From positions 1 through 12,806 of the forward strand of contig CALFYL010000297.1 in the NCBI GenBank assembly GCA_937952135.1: 12,806 nt of DNA. The letters are read 5' to 3'. A program made the position numbers and the translations under genes. Origin of the DNA: an uncultured Planctomycetia bacterium. GTDB lineage: Bacteria; Planctomycetota; UBA1135; GCA-002686595. Under the pieces are notes generated by a model, which saw only the letters and a list, made by a program, of their open reading frames with translations, was not told where the DNA came from and ran no database searches. Positions 6,122 through 12,418 of the stretch are shown here, in pieces (positions within the stretch are counted from its first letter, which is position 1; every line of letters begins with the position of its first letter).

Positions 6122-8124
6122 TGCGACCCAACTTCTTTGCAGCGGCGCTTCTCGCGTCGAACGCGCTCTTCGCAGCGTGCGAGAAGTCCGCGCCGAGCGC
6201 TCCGCCGACGTCTGGGACGCTCGAGTCCCAAGCTCCCGCCGTCGATCCGCGCGCGAAGGACGATCCGCCGAGCGCGCGGCGCGACATCCGCGACGCCTTC
6301 GAAGCGGCGCGCGCGGCGCAGAAGCACGCCTCCGACGGCGGCGGGCGTGCGTGGCTCGAACTCGACGCGGGCGACGACGGTTCGATCGTCGCGGGGCAGA
6401 ATCGACGTTGGACGATCGTCTACGAGGCGGGCGAGCTCGGCGTCGCGGTCGGCGGCCGGGTTTTCCTGCAGGTTTCGCCGTTCTTCGAGTGGTCGAGCCC
6501 GCAGACGCGCGACGAGAACGCGCCGGGCTTCACGCGCGTTTCTACGGAGGCGTCGGGCGTGCACTTGACGGCCGAGGCGATCGACCAGCAACTGCTCGGG
6601 ATCGCGGTGAAAGGCCGGGCGCTCGCGGCGGGCGAGCGCGTGCGCATCGAGTACGGCGCGGGCGCGGCGGGTTCGAAGGCCGATCCGTACGCCGAGAAGG
6701 GCTCGCGCTTTTGGATCGCCGTCGACGGCGACGGCGATGGAGTGCGCAAGCTGCTCGCGGATTCGCCGGCCGTCGACGTGCTGCCGGGCGCGCCGGCGAT
6801 GCTCGTCGCGACCCTCACCTCCACGGCCGGTGTCGGCGAAACCGTGCGGCTGTGCGTCGCGTTGCTCGACGCTCGCGCGAATCGAACGCTCGGCGTCGCA
6901 GCGCACGTCGAAGTGCTCGGCCTGGAGGGTGAACTCGAAGGCGGCCTCGAGTTTCCCGCGACGCTCGAGCTCGACGCCGAGGCGCGCGGCGCGCTCACGG
7001 TCGAAGGCCGCGCGGCGAGCGAAGGCGTCTTCCGCTTGCGCGTGAAGGCCGAGATCGGCGGCCGCGTGCTCGAAGCGACGACGAACCCGCTGCTCGTGTC
7101 GAGCGGGCCGCGCGTTCGCTGGGCCGATCTCCACGGCCACACGGCGGTCTCCGACGGCAGCGGCACGCCGCAGGACTACTTCGACTACGCGCGCGACGTC
7201 GCGGCGCTCGACATCGCCGCGCTGACCGACCACGACCACTGGGGCATGCTGTTCCTCGACGAGGAGCCTGCGATCTGGGAGCAGAACGTCGCGGCGGCGC
7301 GCGCCGCGGAGCGACCCGGCCAGTTCCTCGCGCTGCCGGGTTACGAGTACACCGACTGGATCGGCGGGCATCGACACGTGCTGTTCTTCGGCGCGAGCAC
7401 GCCCTTGTTCTCGGCCTTCGACGGGCGCTACGACACGCCGCAGAAGTTGCGCGAGGCGTTGCGCGGCCAGGACGCGCTCATCGTGCCGCACCATCCGGCG
7501 GGTGGTCCGATCGCGATCGACTGGAACACGCCGCCCGACGCCGAGCTCGAGCCGGTGGTCGAGATCTGTTCCGCGCACGGCTCGAGCGAGGCGCTCGATT
7601 CGCCGCGCGTGATCCATTCGCCGCGGCCCGGACACTTCGTGCGCGACGCGCTCGAGAGCGGGCGCCGCTTCGGCTTCGTCGGCAGCGGCGATGGCCACGA
7701 CGGCCATCCGGGACTCGCGTGGAAGGGACCGCATTACCCCACCGGCGGCAGCGTCGCGATCCTGACCGACGACTTCAGCCACGCCGGCGTCCGCGATGCG
7801 CTGCGCGCGCGGCGCTGCTACGCGACGAGCGGACCGCGCATCCTGATGCGCTTCGCCATCGGCAAGTCGCGCATGGGCGGCGTGCTTTCGGCGCAGGAAG
7901 CGCTCGACGCGCCGCTGTTCCTTCAGGTCCTCGGAACCGCGGGGATCAAGACCGTCGACGTCGTGATGCGCGGCGAACGCGTGACATCGCTGGCGGCGGA
8001 TGGGCAGCTCGAATTCGCGGTCTCCGCGACGCTGGGCGACCTTCGCGCCGGCGACTGGGTCTACGCGCGCGTGGTGCAGGTCGACGGCGGCATGGCGTGG
8101 TCGAGCCCGATCTTCATCGAGTGA
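6121..8124 (+). CDS. Secreted lipoprotein with PHP/DUF3604-type metal-dependent phosphoesterase domain
   Basis: Protein of 667 residues. The N-terminus is a lipoprotein signal: a hydrophobic stretch followed by the lipobox FAAC with Cys20 as the lipidation site, then an Ala/Pro/Ser-rich linker, so it should sit on the cell envelope. Residues about 75-330 look like beta-rich modules and include an Asp-rich DGDGDG (202-207) resembling a calcium-loop sequence. The PHP domain follows, with ligand motifs DLHGHT (336-341), TDHDHW (369-374), GYEYTDW (407-413), PHHP (456-459), SAHG (484-487) and GDGHDGH (523-529), all expected to bind catalytic metals. YATSGPRI (567-574) near the C-terminal end is typical of DUF3604-like proteins. 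The start codon overlaps the glycosyltransferase stop (TGATG), indicating coupled expression. Substrate is unknown; a phosphoester or cell-surface glycan is only a guess. The whole frame extends far upstream antisense/out of phase, but the lipobox fixes the start. Confidence 0.9.
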   Translation: MRPNFFAAALLASNALFAACEKSAPSAPPTSGTLESQAPAVDPRAKDDPPSARRDIRDAFEAARAAQKHASDGGGRAWLELDAGDDGSIVAGQNRRWTIVYEAGELGVAVGGRVFLQVSPFFEWSSPQTRDENAPGFTRVSTEASGVHLTAEAIDQQLLGIAVKGRALAAGERVRIEYGAGAAGSKADPYAEKGSRFWIAVDGDGDGVRKLLADSPAVDVLPGAPAMLVATLTSTAGVGETVRLCVALLDARANRTLGVAAHVEVLGLEGELEGGLEFPATLELDAEARGALTVEGRAASEGVFRLRVKAEIGGRVLEATTNPLLVSSGPRVRWADLHGHTAVSDGSGTPQDYFDYARDVAALDIAALTDHDHWGMLFLDEEPAIWEQNVAAARAAERPGQFLALPGYEYTDWIGGHRHVLFFGASTPLFSAFDGRYDTPQKLREALRGQDALIVPHHPAGGPIAIDWNTPPDAELEPVVEICSAHGSSEALDSPRVIHSPRPGHFVRDALESGRRFGFVGSGDGHDGHPGLAWKGPHYPTGGSVAILTDDFSHAGVRDALRARRCYATSGPRILMRFAIGKSRMGGVLSAQEALDAPLFLQVLGTAGIKTVDVVMRGERVTSLAADGQLEFAVSATLGDLRAGDWVYARVVQVDGGMAWSSPIFIE

Positions 8125-8167
8125 GCGCGGTCCGCGCGCTGCTTCCGAGGGTGCGCGTTCAGCCGGC
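8125..8167. other. Short gap between convergent genes
   Basis: 43 bp separate the stop codons of the PHP lipoprotein and the HDOD-REC-GGDEF gene. GCGCG and CGCGC (8125-8129, 8133-8137) can form a small hairpin, but no T-run follows on either strand, so I do not call an intrinsic terminator. Confidence 0.4.
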
Positions 8168-10105
8168 TCAGGCCGAGCGCGCCTGGCTCGGCGGCGTGTC
8201 GCTCGACGAGACGCGGTTGCGTCCGCCCGATTTCGCGGCGTAGACGCGCTGGTCGGCGATCTTCAGCAGCTCGTCGACCGTGTTCGCGCCGCAGTCGAGC
8301 GACGCCGCTCCAGCACTGATCGTGACCGCGCGGTCGAAGCCGAAGCCGATGACGTTCTCCTCGATCGCGGCGCGGATGCGCTCGGCGGTCATGGCGCACT
8401 GCGCGAGCGAAGCCTTCGTGCAGATCACGAGGAACTCCTCGCCGCCGAGGCGGCACACGTAGTCGCCCTTGCGCGTCGTGTTGCGCAGCACGGTGGCCGT
8501 CTCGCGGAGCACCAGGTCGCCCATGTCGTGCCCGAAGCGATCGTTGACCTGCTTGAAGTGGTCGATGTCGATCATGATCACCGACAGCGGCGCGGACGTC
8601 GCGAGCGCGCCGCCCAGCTCGTCTTCGAGCTTGCGCATCGCGAAGCGCCGGTTCGGCAGCTTCGTGAGCACATCGGTCATCGCCGCGGCCTCGAGCTTGC
8701 GGTTCAGCACGGCCATCTCCGCCACCTGGCGGTCGCGCAACTGGCGGTCGCGCTCGACCTGCTCGCGCAGCTCGATCATGCGCTGGCCCGCGCGCACGCG
8801 CGCCAGCACGATCTTGGGGTTGAACGGCTTGACCACGTACTCGTCGACGCCCGAGTCGAAGGCTTCGACGACGCGGTCTTCCTCTTCGCGGCCGGTGATG
8901 AGCAGGATGTACGTGCCGCGCGCTTCGTTCGAGCGGCGCAGCGACTTGGCGAGCTCCAAGCCGTCCATCTCCGGCATGTTCCAGTCGGTGACGACCATCT
9001 GAGGGGCCGACTCGAGCGCCATGATCAGCGCCTGGCGGCCGTTCATCGCGCGCACGACCTGGTGGCCGTCGCGCGTGAGGTGGTGCTCGAGGATGCGGAG
9101 CGAGACCGGGTCGTCGTCGACGGCCAGGATGCGCAGTCCCTTGCGTTCGACGCCGACGCGCTTGATCTGCGTATCGGTGGGCACCTCGAGGACGCGCTTC
9201 GCCTCCTCGACGAGCTCCGTGGGATGGACCTCGCGGTCCGTGGGGATCTGCAACGCGCGCCCCCACTCCTTCCACTCGAGCAGCGCCGCCGAGCTCAAAC
9301 GCTCGAATTCCTCGGCGGAAAGGCCGATCTCCGCCAGCAGCGCCGCGATGCGCTCCTTCGCGCGCTCGTCGTGGCCGTCGCCGAAGAAGCAGATCTCCGA
9401 GACGACCGACGCCGCGCGCACGAGCGTCACCATGCGCCGAGCGGGTTCGCTCGGAGCGCCGGAGTACGGGTCGCGGCGCTCGAAGGCTGAGACCGCGTAG
9501 CAGAACGATTCGGGCAGCCGCCAGTCGGCGAGCATCGCCGCCGCGAGCTCGCAGTGATCGAGGTCGAAGATCTCCTGCTCGAGGTGGAGCAGATCCGTGC
9601 CCGGCTCGGCCTTGCGGCGCTCGAGGAGCTGCGCGTAGCGGTCGGGATGGATGCTCGCGAGCGCGAGCACGCCGATTTCGCTCAGCAGCCCGCAGGTGAA
9701 GGCGTCGGCGGGTGCGGCGAGTCGAAGTGCTTCGGCGAGGCGCTGCGAGAGCACCGCGATCGCCAGCGAGCGGGCCCAATAGCTCTCGTAGTCGAAGCCG
9801 ACGCACGATCCGCCGCGGTTGCCGGTGACGAGCGTGAAGCCGAGGGCGACGTTGCGGACGGACCGGACGCCGAGCCGCATCGCCGCTTGGGCGACGCTGG
9901 TGACGGAGTGCGAGCCGGCGAAACCCGCGCTGTTGGCGATCTTGATGATCCGTCCCGTCAACGCGGGGTCGGACTGGATGGCGCGCGTGATGTCGCCCAT
10001 CGCGTAGTCCTCGCCCCGGGTGAGTTCGAGGATCGACAAGCCCACTCCCGTGGGCGACGGCAGCGCCCCGGTGAGCTTGAGTTCGTCCAGTTGGGTCTCC
10101 TTCAT
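8168..10105 (-). CDS. HDOD-REC-GGDEF response regulator, predicted diguanylate cyclase
   Basis: Cytosolic signalling protein of 645 residues with three domains. HDOD domain, about 5-240: the position of the HD metal motif reads LLSEIG (140-145), so it lacks catalytic His-Asp, as HDOD domains do, and probably acts as a protein-interaction module. REC domain, about 325-440: acidic pocket DDD (330-332), phospho-acceptor Asp374 in TDWNMPEMDG, Thr404 and Lys426 in VVKPF. A charged helical linker (about 440-475, likely coiled coil) leads to the GGDEF domain with MIDIDHFKQVNDRFGHD (511-527) and active-site GGEEF (554-558). RKGD (545-548), five residues before GGEEF, is an intact inhibitory I-site, so c-di-GMP synthesis should be phosphorylation-activated and product-inhibited. 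ATG 10105 is chosen because the open extension to 10546 lies out of frame over the Hpt gene. The Hpt gene ends 19 bp upstream, so they are co-transcribed. Confidence 0.93.
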   Translation of the reverse strand: MKETQLDELKLTGALPSPTGVGLSILELTRGEDYAMGDITRAIQSDPALTGRIIKIANSAGFAGSHSVTSVAQAAMRLGVRSVRNVALGFTLVTGNRGGSCVGFDYESYWARSLAIAVLSQRLAEALRLAAPADAFTCGLLSEIGVLALASIHPDRYAQLLERRKAEPGTDLLHLEQEIFDLDHCELAAAMLADWRLPESFCYAVSAFERRDPYSGAPSEPARRMVTLVRAASVVSEICFFGDGHDERAKERIAALLAEIGLSAEEFERLSSAALLEWKEWGRALQIPTDREVHPTELVEEAKRVLEVPTDTQIKRVGVERKGLRILAVDDDPVSLRILEHHLTRDGHQVVRAMNGRQALIMALESAPQMVVTDWNMPEMDGLELAKSLRRSNEARGTYILLITGREEEDRVVEAFDSGVDEYVVKPFNPKIVLARVRAGQRMIELREQVERDRQLRDRQVAEMAVLNRKLEAAAMTDVLTKLPNRRFAMRKLEDELGGALATSAPLSVIMIDIDHFKQVNDRFGHDMGDLVLRETATVLRNTTRKGDYVCRLGGEEFLVICTKASLAQCAMTAERIRAAIEENVIGFGFDRAVTISAGAASLDCGANTVDELLKIADQRVYAAKSGGRNRVSSSDTPPSQARSA

Positions 10106-10124
10106 CGGTTCCGCGCCGGGAGCA

Positions 10125-10490
10125 TCAGGCCTTGGTGGCGCGCAGGGCTTCGCGAACGAGCGCGAACTGCGCTTCGGCGGCGGCCACCAGGCTCGGCGCG
10201 GCGTCGAGCTGCGCGTTGCGAACCATCTGCTCGAGTTCGAAGCACAACTTCGAGAAGCCCAGGGCGCCGACGTTGGCGCTCGAGGACTTGAGTGTGTGCG
10301 CCGTGCGCTCCAGCAGCCGCAAGTCGTTCGCTTCGAGCGACGAGCGCAGATTGGCGACGTGCGTAGCCGAGTCGTCGAGGTAGAGCTCGATGACTTCGAG
10401 GAACAGACCCGGTTCGTCGTCGCCGCCGAGGGCTCGCAGGGAGTCCAGAGCTGCGGGGTCGAGCACGGGGTCGTGGTGGGAGTCGGCCAT
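10125..10490 (-). CDS. Stand-alone Hpt (histidine phosphotransfer) domain protein
   Basis: Small cytosolic four-helix protein of 121 residues that relays phosphoryl groups between response-regulator receivers. The motif ERTAHTLKSSSANVGA (61-76) carries the phospho-accepting His65, with the conserved HxLKSSS pattern and the small residues after it. Length is typical of single-domain Hpt proteins. It lies 19 bp upstream of the HDOD-REC-GGDEF gene on the same strand, so the obvious partner for His65 is Asp374 of that REC domain. No hybrid histidine kinase lies in the window, so the signal source is elsewhere. No clear SD precedes ATG 10490; a small hairpin (10501-10519) sits just upstream. Confidence 0.92.
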   Translation of the reverse strand: MADSHHDPVLDPAALDSLRALGGDDEPGLFLEVIELYLDDSATHVANLRSSLEANDLRLLERTAHTLKSSSANVGALGFSKLCFELEQMVRNAQLDAAPSLVAAAEAQFALVREALRATKA

Positions 10491-10500
10491 GGCGAAAGGA

Positions 10501-10519
10501 CGCGAGGTGTTCGCTCGCG
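10501..10519. repeat. Inverted repeat CGCGAG-7 nt-CTCGCG before the Hpt start
   Basis: A perfect 6 bp stem with a 7 nt loop, ending 10 nt from the Hpt start codon on the minus strand. If transcribed it could form a hairpin over the translation start region. In such GC-rich DNA a 6 bp repeat may be chance. Confidence 0.4.
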
Positions 10520-10572
10520 GGTGAGGACGGCCTGGAGATCGTCCAAACCTCAGCTCGGACTCCAGAGAACCG

Positions 10573-10599
10573 CGCGAGCGGAAAATATTTCGCCTCGCG
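10573..10599. repeat. 27 bp imperfect palindrome with AT core
   Basis: Arms CGCGAG and CTCGCG flank GAAA-ATA-TTTC; of 13 symmetric positions, 10 pair, two flanking pairs (79/93, 80/92 of the 10.5 kb block) mismatch and the centre pair is A/A. Lies 52 nt after the lipB stop and about 83 nt before the Hpt start. Could be an operator for the signalling operon or a processing/termination hairpin for lipB; no T-run follows. Confidence 0.45.
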
Positions 10600-10650
10600 G
10601 ACCGCGCCGCGCCGGAACAAGCGAGTCCGCTGCCGCGGAAACGGCGGCCG

Positions 10651-11361
10651 TTACTGCGGAAACAGGGGCAGCGCGCGCGGATCGGGCGCCGGCGCGGGCG
10701 GCAGCGGCGGGAGCGAGAGCTCGAAGAGCTCGCAGAAGTGCTTCACCAGCAGCACTTCGAAGAGCAGCCGCGTCGGCGGAAGCTCGACATGCTCGGCCAC
10801 GTTCGTCATCACGCTCGCGTCGAGGCCGCAGGGCCGAAACTGCGCAAAGGCCCCGAGGTCGGACGCGAGGTTGAGCGCGAGCCCGTGCCACGTCACCCAA
10901 CGGCGCACCGCGACGCCGATGGAGCAGACCTTCTTCTCGCCGATCCACACCCCGGTCAGCCCGTCGACGCGCCGGCCTTCGACGTCGACCTCCGCGAGCA
11001 CGCGGATCACGACCTCCTCGAGGTCGCGCAGGTAGCGGTGCAGATCGCGGCGCGACGGCGGCAGCGCGTAGATCGGGTACGCGACGAGCTGGCCCGGGCC
11101 GTGGTACGTCGCCTCGCCGCCGCGCTCGACTTCGACGATCGGGAGCTTCGCGCCCGCGACGTCGGCGAGCTCCGTTCCGCGCCCGACCGTGATCACCGGA
11201 TCGTGCTCGCACAGCACGAGCACGTCGCTGCACTCCCCCGCGATCCGACGCTCGAGGAGCTCGAGCTGCAGCCGCCGGCCCTCTTCGTACGGCGTGCGCG
11301 AAAGGCGGCGCACGTCGAGCACGCCGTCGGGGTAGCGCTGGGCAGGCGAAGACGATTCCAT
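10651..11361 (-). CDS. lipB: Lipoyl(octanoyl) transferase LipB
   Basis: Cytosolic enzyme of 236 residues that moves octanoate from acyl carrier protein to lipoyl-domain lysines of 2-oxo acid dehydrogenases and the glycine cleavage H protein; LipA then inserts sulfur. Signature RGGEATYHGPGQ (80-91) is followed by GEKKVCSIGV, with the conserved Lys at 144 just before VCSIG, and by FRPCGLDASVMTNV, whose Cys178 is the acyl-thioester cysteine. The C-terminal tail is unusually proline-rich (about 217-235) and looks disordered. ATG 11361 is chosen because the frame beyond it would run antisense into the aldo/keto reductase and lacks conservation. Only 28 bp separate this start from the divergent gene. 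lipA is not in the window. Proteins of this family also act as amidotransferases, but the Cys/Lys pair and motif order fit LipB well. Confidence 0.94.
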   Translation of the reverse strand: MESSSPAQRYPDGVLDVRRLSRTPYEEGRRLQLELLERRIAGECSDVLVLCEHDPVITVGRGTELADVAGAKLPIVEVERGGEATYHGPGQLVAYPIYALPPSRRDLHRYLRDLEEVVIRVLAEVDVEGRRVDGLTGVWIGEKKVCSIGVAVRRWVTWHGLALNLASDLGAFAQFRPCGLDASVMTNVAEHVELPPTRLLFEVLLVKHFCELFELSLPPLPPAPAPDPRALPLFPQ

Positions 11362-11373
11362 CGAGCGCCGCGA

Positions 11374-11379
11374 AGTGTA
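11374..11379 (-). promoter_or_regulatory. lipB: Candidate -10 box (TACACT) of lipB
   Basis: On the minus strand TACACT is followed by 12 nt before ATG 11361, which would give a 5' leader of only about 5 nt. It overlaps by 2 bp the plus-strand TAGCGT of the divergent aldo/keto reductase. No -35 is evident, and no SD is present in the short leader. Confidence 0.4.
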
Positions 11380-11383
11380 GCGT
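11378..11383 (+). promoter_or_regulatory. Candidate leaderless -10 box (TAGCGT) of the aldo/keto reductase
   Basis: TANNNT hexamer followed by 6 nt (GAGCGC) and ATG 11390, the same geometry as at 4570, 5092 and 12406. Any -35 contact would fall inside the first codons of lipB. No SD at usable spacing. Confidence 0.45.
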
Positions 11384-11389
11384 GAGCGC

Positions 11390-12379
11390 ATGGAATACCG
11401 CCGTTTGGGCAAGTCCGGGCTCCAGTTGAGCGCGCTGTCGTTCGGTTCGTGGGTCACCTTCAAGAACCAGGTCGACGACGCGGCCGCGGTCGAGCTGATG
11501 AAGCTCAGCTACGACGCGGGCGTGAACTTCTTCGACAACGCCGAGGTGTACGCGGCCGGCGACTCGGAACGCATCATGGGCCGCGCGCTCCGGGCGCTTC
11601 GCTGGAGCCGCGACACGTACACGGTGTCGTCGAAGGTTTTCTGGGGCGGCAAGCAGCCGACGCAGCGCGGGCTCTCGCGCAAGCACGTGCGCGAGGCGTG
11701 CGACGCGGCGCTGCAGCGGCTGCAGGTCGAGTACCTCGATCTGTACTTCTGCCATCGCCCCGACCTCGAGACGCCGATCGAAGAGACCGTGCGCGCGATG
11801 CACGAGCTCGTGCTGGCGGGAAAGGTGCTGTACTGGGGCACTTCGGAGTGGAGCGCGGAGCAGATCGCGGAGGCGCACGGCGTGGCGCGCGCGCTCGGCG
11901 CGACGCCGCCGACGATGGAGCAGCCGCAGTACAACCTGTTCGTGCGCGAGAAGGTCGAGCGCGAGTTCGCGAGGCTGTACGAAACGTGCGGGCTCGGCAC
12001 GACGATCTGGTCGCCGCTCGCGTCGGGCATCCTGTCGGGCAAGTACGAGAAGGGCGTGCCGAAGGATTCGCGCATGGCGCTGCCGGAGTACAAGTGGCTG
12101 CGCGACGAACTCGAGAGCGCCCAGGGCAAGGAGCGCGTGCGCAAGGCCGTCGAGCTCGGCAAGCTCGCGCGCGAGCTCGGCGCGACGACGGCGCAGCTCG
12201 CGATCGCGTGGTGCCTCGCGAACCCGAACGTGAGCACGGTGATCCTGGGCGCCACGAGCGCGAGCCAGTTGCGCGAGAACCTCGGCGCGCTCGCGGTGCT
12301 TCCGAAGCTCGACGCGGCCGTGCGCGAGCGCATCGAGAGCCTTGTCGCGAACAAGCCCGCGCCGCCGCCGAGCTACTGA
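11390..12379 (+). CDS. Aldo/keto reductase, Kv-channel beta-subunit-like (AKR6-type)
   Basis: Cytosolic NAD(P)H-dependent (alpha/beta)8-barrel oxidoreductase of 329 residues, reducing carbonyl substrates. The AKR catalytic tetrad is complete: Asp49 and Tyr54 in FFDNAEVYAAG, Lys82 in SSKVFWGGK, and His122 in CHRPD. Cofactor-binding signatures near the end include WSPLASGILSGKYEKG (207-222) and STVILGATSASQLRENLGA (282-300). From YRRLGKSGL at the N-terminus to ESLVANKP near the C-terminus it parallels vertebrate Kv-beta along the whole length, including the RGLSRKH and GTSEWS segments, but with His in place of the Kv-beta Asn at the tetrad position. No potassium channel gene is nearby, so a channel role is not implied. 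It is divergent from lipB and probably monocistronic; the physiological substrate is unknown. Confidence 0.93.
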   Translation: MEYRRLGKSGLQLSALSFGSWVTFKNQVDDAAAVELMKLSYDAGVNFFDNAEVYAAGDSERIMGRALRALRWSRDTYTVSSKVFWGGKQPTQRGLSRKHVREACDAALQRLQVEYLDLYFCHRPDLETPIEETVRAMHELVLAGKVLYWGTSEWSAEQIAEAHGVARALGATPPTMEQPQYNLFVREKVEREFARLYETCGLGTTIWSPLASGILSGKYEKGVPKDSRMALPEYKWLRDELESAQGKERVRKAVELGKLARELGATTAQLAIAWCLANPNVSTVILGATSASQLRENLGALAVLPKLDAAVRERIESLVANKPAPPPSY

Positions 12380-12380
12380 C

Positions 12381-12392
12381 CGAGCGCGCTCG
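12381..12392. repeat. 12 bp perfect palindrome CGAGCGCGCTCG
   Basis: Lies directly after the aldo/keto reductase stop, in the place where a -35 would sit for the next gene. No T-run follows, so an intrinsic terminator is unlikely; it may be an operator or chance in GC-rich sequence. Confidence 0.3.
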
Positions 12393-12405
12393 CGCACCGG
12401 CTCCG

Positions 12406-12411
12406 TATACT
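12406..12411 (+). promoter_or_regulatory. Candidate leaderless -10 box (TATACT) of the NTF2-like gene
   Basis: The closest match to a consensus -10 in the window. It is followed by 7 nt (CGCGGCC) and ATG 12419, placing the transcription start at the start codon. It gives this gene its own promoter despite the 39 bp gap from the reductase. No -35 or SD is visible. Confidence 0.55.
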
Positions 12412-12418
12412 CGCGGCC

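Larger units (their letters stand above)
10491..10650. promoter_or_regulatory. Intergenic region upstream of the Hpt/diguanylate cyclase operon
   Basis: 160 bp between lipB and Hpt (both on the minus strand), the longest gap in the window. It should hold the end of the lipB transcript and the Hpt promoter. It contains two inverted repeats (10501-10519 and 10573-10599) sharing the arms CGCGAG/CTCGCG, and the most AT-rich patch around (AAAATATTT at 10582-10590). No T-rich intrinsic terminator and no confident -35/-10 pair were found. Confidence 0.5.

Noticed and set aside
6058..7782. Minus-strand open frame of 574 codons opposite the PHP lipoprotein
   Set aside because: No domain or motif, Arg/Val-rich shadow; the plus strand has a lipobox and PHP metal ligands.
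8125..8167. Intrinsic terminator between the convergent genes
   Set aside because: Only a 5 bp GC stem with a 3 nt loop and no T-run on either strand.
8000..9490. Plus-strand open frame of 496 codons opposite the GGDEF protein
   Set aside because: No recognisable domain; the minus strand has GGEEF, REC and HDOD motifs.
10106..10546. Extension of the HDOD-REC-GGDEF frame into the Hpt region, suggesting a fusion protein
   Set aside because: The Hpt protein is in another frame with its own stop at 10125; the extended frame has no Hpt motif, so these are two genes.
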